DNA from: Chinchilla lanigera
Taxonomy: Eukaryota; Chordata; Mammalia; Rodentia; Chinchillidae
Assembly: GCF_000276665.1 (NCBI RefSeq)
Contig: NW_004955423.1
Location: 8,467,278 to 8,531,277, forward strand
Direction of reading: 5' to 3'
Length of the DNA stretch: 64,000 nt
Shown here: positions 57,783-64,000 of the stretch, piece by piece
Position numbering within the stretch: the stretch's first letter is position 1
How the letters are laid out: each line of letters starts with the position of its first letter
Position numbers and translations under genes: made by a program
Notes under the pieces: generated by a model
Told to the model about the DNA's origin: nothing
Database searches by the model: none
The model's input: the letters and a program-made list of their open reading frames with translations, nothing else

Positions 57783-60128
57783 ACGCAGGTGAATATAGAA
57801 ACTGCTGATTAACAATGATTATTATTCACAATGCCCAGCATAGTCACTCAATATAAAAAGATTGAATTGACAGTTTTCCTCTAAGATTATCATCTGAATA
57901 GGTTTACTAGGTTTAGATACTTAGGAGAAAGCTGAAAGAATGAACCCTGGAGTAGATACATTTGGTTATGGAAGGCAGTGGTGTAAGTATGGGCTGAGAG
58001 AGGCATCAAAGGGAAAAGGAATAGCTAAGAGTATGTAGGTCAGGGAGAAGCGGGCATAGAACTCCCAAGCTGAATGTTGGCTGTATCACAGTTAAACCCA
58101 CTGACAGAAGTGTTGAACCATCTACAATGGTTTAGTTCTCCCACGCTTCTGGAGAAATGGCTGTTTTGTCACATGTTCTGTTTTCTCTTTTAATTGTTCA
58201 CAGTTGCTCCTATGAGGGTAGACATGTGCTTTTTGAATTTAATTGAACGTCTGCTTTAGAACAGTGTGGCAAAGAAATACTCTCTTCTTAGATTTTAGCA
58301 CATGTACAAGCAGGGAGGCAGATGGAGCTAGAAGCACCAGTTTTACCTGACAGGGACCAAGACAAGGTTCAACTGAACTTGTAACATGCACTTGTCTGGT
58401 GTTCTCGTGGTCCTCAGGTGGACCCCACCTACAGAGGTCCTGTTACCATAACACCCAGCACCTTTTCTGATCTGTGGCCAAAGCTACTTTCAGACTGACG
58501 AACACCATTTTAGTATTCAATAAGCAATTAGTGCTGCAAACGCAGTCATGATAATATTAGTGTTCACCCAATCTGTTTAATTTAATTAAGCAGTTAATTT
58601 CCTTCTGGTATCTATATGAAAGAAAAACAAAAGGGAAGAAAAACAATCGCAACTTCTTAACCACTTTAAGCTTTTCAGCTACTATCTCTCGGGCTATAGT
58701 AAACCATGAAAGTTTTAAATGAAAATGTAAAATTAAAATTATGTTTAAAATATCAACAGGCAATGAAAATATTTTGTAAAGAACATATTAGTTTCAACAT
58801 ATTTTTTAGAATAAATATTATGAAGTAATATAAAGTTACATAGAATTTAGTATTATCCAGAATTATAAAGTCCTGAAGATTGTCCTCAAAAATGTTCAGA
58901 GCCCATTCTTTACCAACTGGCCTTCATTAAGCTTCCCCAACAATGCCCAGCCCCTTCTCTGATACCCAGCTTACCTGTCAATGATTGTTTCTAATGAAGA
59001 TCAGAGCAGTGTTGCAAACATTGTTCTGACAGGCAGTACTGTAGAGCTCAAGAAGCATGAACTAAATCACAATATGAAGGGTAATCCAGCTGAAAGGATA
59101 ACTTCTAAAATTAATGAAGATATCACGAACATCTCTTGCCAAAAAGCAAGTTAGAGTCAAAGCCTCTCTCCTGTCTTCTTAAAGAAGCAGCCCACGGTTT
59201 CTGGAGAAAATGCATGGGTTTTCCAAAAAAGTGCAAAATCTGAGTTTTCTGTATGATATTCTTGCTTGCATGCTCCCTGAAATGGTGTGTCTACCATAGC
59301 CTTCCCACAAGAAAAAAAAAATATTTTTTTTGCTTTCCAAAGTAATCTTTTTTTTTCATATAGTTTTGAAAAATTCTTCTTTAAAGGCTTATTGAATTTT
59401 TTCCATTTTGAGTAGGCAGATGGCTTTATTGATATTTTCAATTACAGCAAATAAAATAACTGATCAGAGACTTGAAGCCCATGTATTGAAGGATAAAGGC
59501 ATAAAATATCTTAGAATAGCAAACTATAGATAATCTTGACAGCATTTTTATTACTGCATATACTAATTTGATGCTAGTAATTGATGCTAATAATTGATGA
59601 TATATTTAAGTAAATTTCCCAGAAAAAAATAGTAAGTAGCTACATATATAACCTGTATGAGCACAAATTAACATTTTCCTTTAGCTTTCACATCAAGATT
59701 GAAACACACATGGTATGGATATAGTATGATGAGTCACACCATCTCCAGAGTCAGACAATCTTGGCACAAGTTGATCTAGATTTACATTTTAACTGCACTT
59801 TATAATATCACCAGGATATGTTATGTTTTCTATGGACAATGTTTTCAAGAGTGCTTCTCAATGACGGTTTTTCTGAATCTGAGTGACTGACATGTGAGAT
59901 GCCATTAGCTTGGAGGGAACGCTATTCAAGTCGTAAAGGAGATAGAAGAGGCCTGAAGGCAGCTTGTGCATCACACACAAACTCCCCATCATTGGGGTGC
60001 ACACATGTGTGGAGTCCCAGGCTTTGCTTGTGTCAGGGCTCTCATATGGGAGCTGACCTTTTGTGTTTTGACTCAAATTTTGAAGCAAGGTTAGTAATAT
60101 TGCTAGCATTCCAACTATAGCATGATTT
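57783..60128. other. Spacer without recognised gene
   Basis: Unique-looking. 58,510-58,760 is AT-rich with several TAAT cores. A poly(A)/poly(T) palindrome lies at about 59,311-59,331. No gene recognised. Confidence 0.45.
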
Positions 60129-60129
60129 T

Positions 60130-60425
60130 TTGCTTCTTCAAATGCACCAAGTTTCTGCTCACCATGTATGTTTGCCCATATGCTCTCTCAGTTTGGCATG
60201 CTGTCTTCACATCTTTCAGTTCCCAGCTCAAAGGTCACCTCCTCAGGGAAGCCTTCATGGATTCCTCCAGACATTTGGGTTTTATGTTATTATAAATGCT
60301 CACAGTACCCAGTCTTTTTCCTTTATAGCATTTAATTTGAGAGAATTTATATGATTCTTTGATTAGTGGCTATCTTCCTGGTAGATTCTACCAACAACTA
60401 CCTGAGTCAGTAAATACCATTAGTT
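60130..60425 (+). repeat. L2 LINE 3' end (sense)
   Basis: 'cccagctcaaaggtcacctcctcagggaagccttcatgga' is the diagnostic L2 3' segment. It is followed by 'acagtacccagtctttttcctttatagca' in the expected order. Confidence 0.75.
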
Positions 60426-60817
60426 GTATAATTAAATCTGTAAATATGGAATCTGGTTTTAAATTAGAAATAATTCGCAAAACTTCAAAAAATGAAAGGC
60501 AAAGTCTCTAAAATACAATTAAACACTATAGTGGAATAATAATAGAACTTGATAACTTGCTGTGACTGATTAATGATATACAGTCCTCTCCCTGTGAATC
60601 TGGCCAGTCTGTGAGTGCTTTGACCAAGATAATGTGGCAGAAACCATGCGTGGTGGATTGACAACTTGTGGTCAACTTGTAACACCCAGCTGAACTGAAC
60701 CAGCATGGTAGTGGGAGGCCCACCTGAGGACTGTTGCGAGCAGCGTAAGAGGAAGAAATGGAGAAGAAGAGAAGTTGTCAAGAAGCTGTTAGGGAAGCTG
60801 TTGGAACTGTTGGTTTT

Positions 60818-61132
60818 CCTGGAGGAGCTTGTCGCGCTGACTTTCCTGATGAACTCTGCTATTCTCACCATCAAAGGAGCTCAAGACCTTGTTGTTGCTA
60901 AGAATGGCTATGGTTCACTTTGGGAGAGCTCCGGTCCTCACTTTGAACATCACTTCCTGGCTCCAGAGGGGAAGATGGTATACTGCTCAGTCTCCTGGTG
61001 AAGCTTGTCACACTGGCTTTCCTGATGGGATCAGCTTTCCTCACTGTCGGGACCTCACTGTTGCTGAGTATGGCTGTAGTACTTTTTGGGGGAGCACTGG
61101 TTCTTATTTTGAGCCGCACTTCCTGGCTCCAG
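60818..61132 (+). repeat. Two-copy tandem repeat, unit ~145 bp (offset 166-176)
   Basis: 'gagcttgtcgcgctgactttcctgatg' in copy 1 corresponds to 'aagcttgtcacactggctttcctgatg' in copy 2. Later 'cacttcctggctccag' is identical in both. Over the first 34 aligned bases, 29 match. Confidence 0.8.
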
Positions 61133-61244
61133 TTTAGTCAGACTGCTAGCACAGATCCTTCATCTCGCTGGCCCAGACTTTCTAGATTCCACCACTGACC
61201 TTTAGGCCTCCCAACACAGATCCATGAAAGGGGTCTGCATGAGA

Positions 61245-61368
61245 CATTGTCATGGGCTTTTGGCCTCCAGTTGGACCCCTGGGGGGCATTGTTGTGGGCC
61301 CTAGGTCTTCAGCTGGACTCACGCAGGCATTATCATGGGATACAGGCCCTCAGCTAGATTCTTGGTCT
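61245..61368 (+). repeat. Three tandem units of ~41 bp
   Basis: Units start at 61,245, 61,287 and 61,328, each with cattRtYRtggg, then a 'ctYcagYtRgaYtc' core. Diverged but regularly spaced. Confidence 0.8.
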
Positions 61369-61490
61369 TCAGTGTATGGACAGATTTCCTGTACTCTTTG
61401 TATATGATTCTTTGTGTGACTATTACAAATAATCTTATAAGATATGTGTCCTATTTTGTATTGTCCCCCTTGCAAAACCCCAAACTACAA

Positions 61491-61862
61491 CACCATGCCA
61501 TGTTGATTCCATGCATAGCCCTCAAGTGGCCTGACAGTTTTTGCCTCTTGCCTTTAAGAAGCCAGTCACCAAGTCAAAAGTGAGATCTCCTTACTGAGAC
61601 AATCCCAGGTCGCATGGAAAGGCACTGGAGGAAGAGACCCATGTTGGTCAAGAGAAGCCAACAAACACTGGGTACCAGAGATGGGAGTGAGGATACCACA
61701 GAGGAGGTGGTTCCTTCAGCTCCAGCTGCCCCCACTGACTCTGTGGATCCCAAACTATCCAGAAAAGCCTTTGCTGTACTCCAGATCCACAAAGCATGCA
61801 CAGAACTCCATTGTTTTAGGCCACTAGGTTTTCAGAGGTGGTTGTTTATATAGCAGTAGGTA
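61491..61862 (+). mobile_element. MLT1-like LTR (sense, old)
   Basis: The 3' end 'ccattgttttaggccactaggttttcagaggtggttgtttatatagcagtaggtagcagaaca' is the MLT1 terminus. Upstream blocks fit loosely, so the start is approximate. Confidence 0.6.
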
Positions 61863-62671
61863 GCAGAACAAAGACTGGGAAAGAGAATGTGTGAATAGGA
61901 GGACCTGAACAAAGATGATTCAGAGGAGAAAATGGGTGAAGGGTGAGCTAGAAAAAATCATATCAGCCACATGGAAGGTAAAATTTTAAGTACAGGGGAT
62001 GGTGAGGCTCTTCTATAAAACTACCAGGAGCTTGTAAACTCCCGCTAGCCCCCTGAAGAATGAGGAACATCCCAATCTATAGGACCCCATTCATTTTATA
62101 ATGGTGCTAGCAAGAAAAAAAAAAAATCTGCAGCAATAGATAGCTTTAAAGTGTTGTAACTTCTCCCCAAATTTAAGAATGTTTCTATTTGGCAGGGGAA
62201 GTCGGGCAACACTTTTACTGTAATGAAATTTGACCTTAAAATGAATAAATGAAGGTTTATCCAACCATGATTGGAAGGCAAAAGAGAAAAGTCAGTACAA
62301 TATACACCTGGGAAGCTGTGACTCAGAGTTTGTGGCCTCAGTCATTTGTGGATTTTTCCTTAGAACCTGACCAATAATTATTCATGGAAACCCCCACAAT
62401 TCTACAAAAACTGCAAATATCCTCCACAATTGTTTTCATTTTATTTTGTTTTGTTTTTGGCAGGAGCTTTGCAAGTAGCCAATCCAAGAGCATTATTCAG
62501 TTCTCCTTGCTGCTGATCGGCTGCTTCCCTGTAACCTATCTCTGGCAGAAGAACCAGCATTCCAGGAGCGTGACAGTTCGCTGTACTGTGTGTAGTTATC
62601 TCGAATGTTCTCTAAGCTTTATTCTTCTTAAAGCCCTGAGGTCCCTAAGATCCCACCAAAACACCCTGAAT
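61863..62671. other. Spacer without recognised gene
   Basis: Unique-looking. At about 62,432-62,600 a T-rich stretch ending in 'ggcag' is followed by an open stretch, which superficially resembles an acceptor and exon. No domain, donor or partner exon is seen. Confidence 0.4.
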
Positions 62672-62769
62672 TTTCTAAAGCTTTATTAGTACAATATTTT
62701 ATTAAATTAAATTACATAACTTTCTAAAGCTTTATTAGTACAATATTTTATTAAATTAAATTACATAAT
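62672..62769. repeat. Perfect-type tandem duplication, unit 49 bp
   Basis: 62,672-62,720 and 62,721-62,769 agree at 48 of 49 positions. The AT-rich unit ends 'ttaaattaaattacata(ac/at)'. Confidence 0.97.
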
Positions 62770-62774
62770 TAAAT

Positions 62775-62807
62775 TACATATGCTAGGTGGAAGACCTAGC
62801 ATATGTA
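62775..62807. repeat. Perfect 14-bp inverted repeat (hairpin)
   Basis: The arms at 62,775-62,788 and 62,794-62,807 are exact reverse complements, with a 5-base spacer 'ggaag'. It follows the tandem duplication by a few bases. Confidence 0.95.
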
Positions 62808-63044
62808 GGGTTTAAACTATAAAAATAGGCATTTTTCTGACCATGTCTGAAATTTAGTTTTTCACAACCCATGGGTGCTCTCAGAACATAAACGTGTGAA
62901 TTTCAAAGGTCTACTATAGCAACTTTTGTTCAGAGACCACTATTGTCCAGCCTTATATATTTTCCACTTCTTCCCCTCCCATCTCCTTCATCTTTTTCCT
63001 CTTCCTCCATCATCATCACTGAAATACTAGTCTTTGTTGAGCAC
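62808..63044. other. Short spacer
   Basis: Pyrimidine-rich (TCC/CTT) patch at 62,965-63,016. Otherwise nothing recognised. Confidence 0.5.
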
Positions 63045-63509
63045 TATGATGGCTTGTGTCCTCAAAGGCCCATGCACCCATAGGTAGGGCTTTGCAGAGG
63101 TGGCTGGATCTAAAATACGTGATGCTGGAATTCAGTGTGTGATGCTGGGATCAAGAGTGTCTGATTACTAAATTAGGCCACTGATTGGTTTGACATATTT
63201 CCGGGAATGGATAATGAGAAGGCCCACCTGGGTGTGAGTGCTGAGGGCATGTGGCTTGGATAGACCATAAGAGACAAAAAAGAGCTGCTGTTGTGATTGC
63301 TGCTGGCTGCTTGCTGCTTGCTGCTTTTGCTGCCTTCTGTCTGCCATGAACTGTTTCTCCTCTGTGATGTTCCTGTCATGCCAACCCACCTTGGAGCCAG
63401 CCAACTATCAACTGAAACATCTACAAACTGTGGGCCACAAGAAATCTTTCCTCCTTTAACTTTGAGTGTCAGATATTTTGTCTCAGCTGCAAGGGAAGTA
63501 ACTAAGACA
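63045..63509 (+). mobile_element. MaLR-like solo LTR (sense)
   Basis: Starts 'tatgatggcttgtgtcctcaaaggcccatgc' and ends 'ttttgtctcagctgcaagggaagtaactaagaca', in the same style as the LTR at 29.15 kb. The flanks AGCAC (63,040-63,044) and AGTAC (63,510-63,514) form a probable 5-bp target duplication with one change. A (TGCTTGC) tract lies in the middle (63,290-63,345). Confidence 0.8.
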
Positions 63510-64000
63510 AGTACTTCCTCTATATGCCACAAAGCTTTATATAGATGTCTCCATCTTTATGTAGTATAGATCCTTGCTTTAGCAATAATGAAAAGTAAAA
63601 CTAAAATATGAATTTACAAAAAAGAAGCTTTACCAGGAAAGTAAGAGAGATGATAAGAAAAAGACTCCAGCTTAGGTAGCTGTGTTGAGGGGTAGCCTCA
63701 ACACAGGGGTTCAAGATAATTGTTATCTTTGTTCTACAAATGAAAAAAAGAAAGGTCCAATGGAGTCAGAGACTACTATATGGACAAAGGACAATCAAAC
63801 TCCTGGGTCTTTGCTCTATTAACCATCCTCAACCTAATTTGTATTTTCTCTTAAGGTAGTGAGAAATTTAAAAGTAGTTAGGCCTATTGCCCATTGGTAA
63901 CTAAAAGTAGAACAAAGCTTGATCTTTATTTTGTGAAACTGTGTCAAATCTTTTTCAGCTCCGCATCTGAGCATGTTAGTCATTTAGGGAATGTATGTTT
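63510..64000. other. Spacer without recognised gene
   Basis: Unique-looking sequence to the window end. Confidence 0.5.

Larger units (their letters stand above)
60680..61490 (+). repeat. Unclassified repeat-like element with two levels of tandem structure
   Basis: Two diverged tandem copies of a ~145-base block (60,818-60,966 and 60,994-61,132) are followed by three ~41-base units (61,245-61,368). The composition is richer in GC and CpG than its surroundings. Open frames at 60,705-61,001 and 60,998-61,198 have hydrophobic runs but match nothing I know. It could be an LTR with U3 repeats. I could not establish ends or a target duplication. Confidence 0.45.

Noticed and set aside
60485..60874. 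129-codon minus frame
   Set aside because: It runs antisense across the edge of the unclassified tandem element. No domain.
62432..62690. Possible exon with polypyrimidine tract and AG acceptor
   Set aside because: The acceptor looks plausible but no donor, domain or companion exon is visible, and T-rich tracts are common here.
63173..63532. 119-codon minus frame with a glutamine/serine-rich stretch
   Set aside because: Antisense to a MaLR LTR. The Q/S run comes from a CTG/TTGCTG-rich tract.

Overview
This is mammalian nuclear DNA, almost certainly from a rodent. The main evidence is the SINE set. There are B1 (7SL-derived) elements with the internal duplication of the 'gccagcctgggctac' block, ID elements with a tRNA-like head, and older B1+ID composites (B4 / B1-dID type). 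There are also many ERVL-MaLR and MLT1-like solo LTRs, plus L1, L2 and MIR. The SINE set does not look like squirrel or guinea pig; a mouse-related clade (castorimorph or myomorph) is my guess, not something the sequence proves.

I recognise no intact host protein-coding gene, rRNA or tRNA. The open frames are short and mostly lie in repeats or AT-rich spacer. The window reads as a gene desert or the inside of a very large intron. The coding remnants I can defend are L1 ORF1/ORF2 pieces, a processed RPL23A pseudogene (about 24.1-24.6 kb, minus) and a short endogenous-retrovirus gag-pro fragment (about 32.5-32.8 kb, plus).

Layout. 1-5.1 kb: a long minus-strand L1 containing a 704-base assembly gap. 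5.1-11 kb: spacer with MaLR, MIR and B1. 11.1-11.8 kb: L1 3' end with an ID insertion. 14.4-15.4 kb: antisense MaLR LTR carrying a B1, abutting a hAT-like element. 16.8-20.5 kb: microsatellites, a B1+ID composite, L2, MIR and B1. 22.5-28.3 kb: MLT1 LTRs, the RPL23A pseudogene, MIR, B1 and MaLR. 29-33.4 kb: MaLR LTRs, L2, MIR and a nested ERV-containing retroposon. 33.8-43.3 kb: B1, MaLR, two MER2-like DNA transposons, an interrupted LTR and an ID. 43.9 kb: a hAT MITE with clear ends. 46.4-51.5 kb: MLT1 and a second, internally deleted minus-strand L1. 53-58 kb: SINEs, MaLR and an L1 3' end. 60-64 kb: L2, an unclassified repeat with two levels of tandem structure, MLT1, a 49-bp tandem duplication beside a perfect hairpin, and a MaLR LTR.

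The most interesting items are the hAT MITE at 43,939-44,166, the nested chimeric retroposon at 32,538-33,324, the internally deleted L1 at 48-51.5 kb, the unclassified tandem-structured element at 60.7-61.5 kb, and the mismatch between the gap size and the L1 flanks at 1,075-1,778. I see no evidence of a novel functional gene system. The novelty here lies in mobile-element structure.
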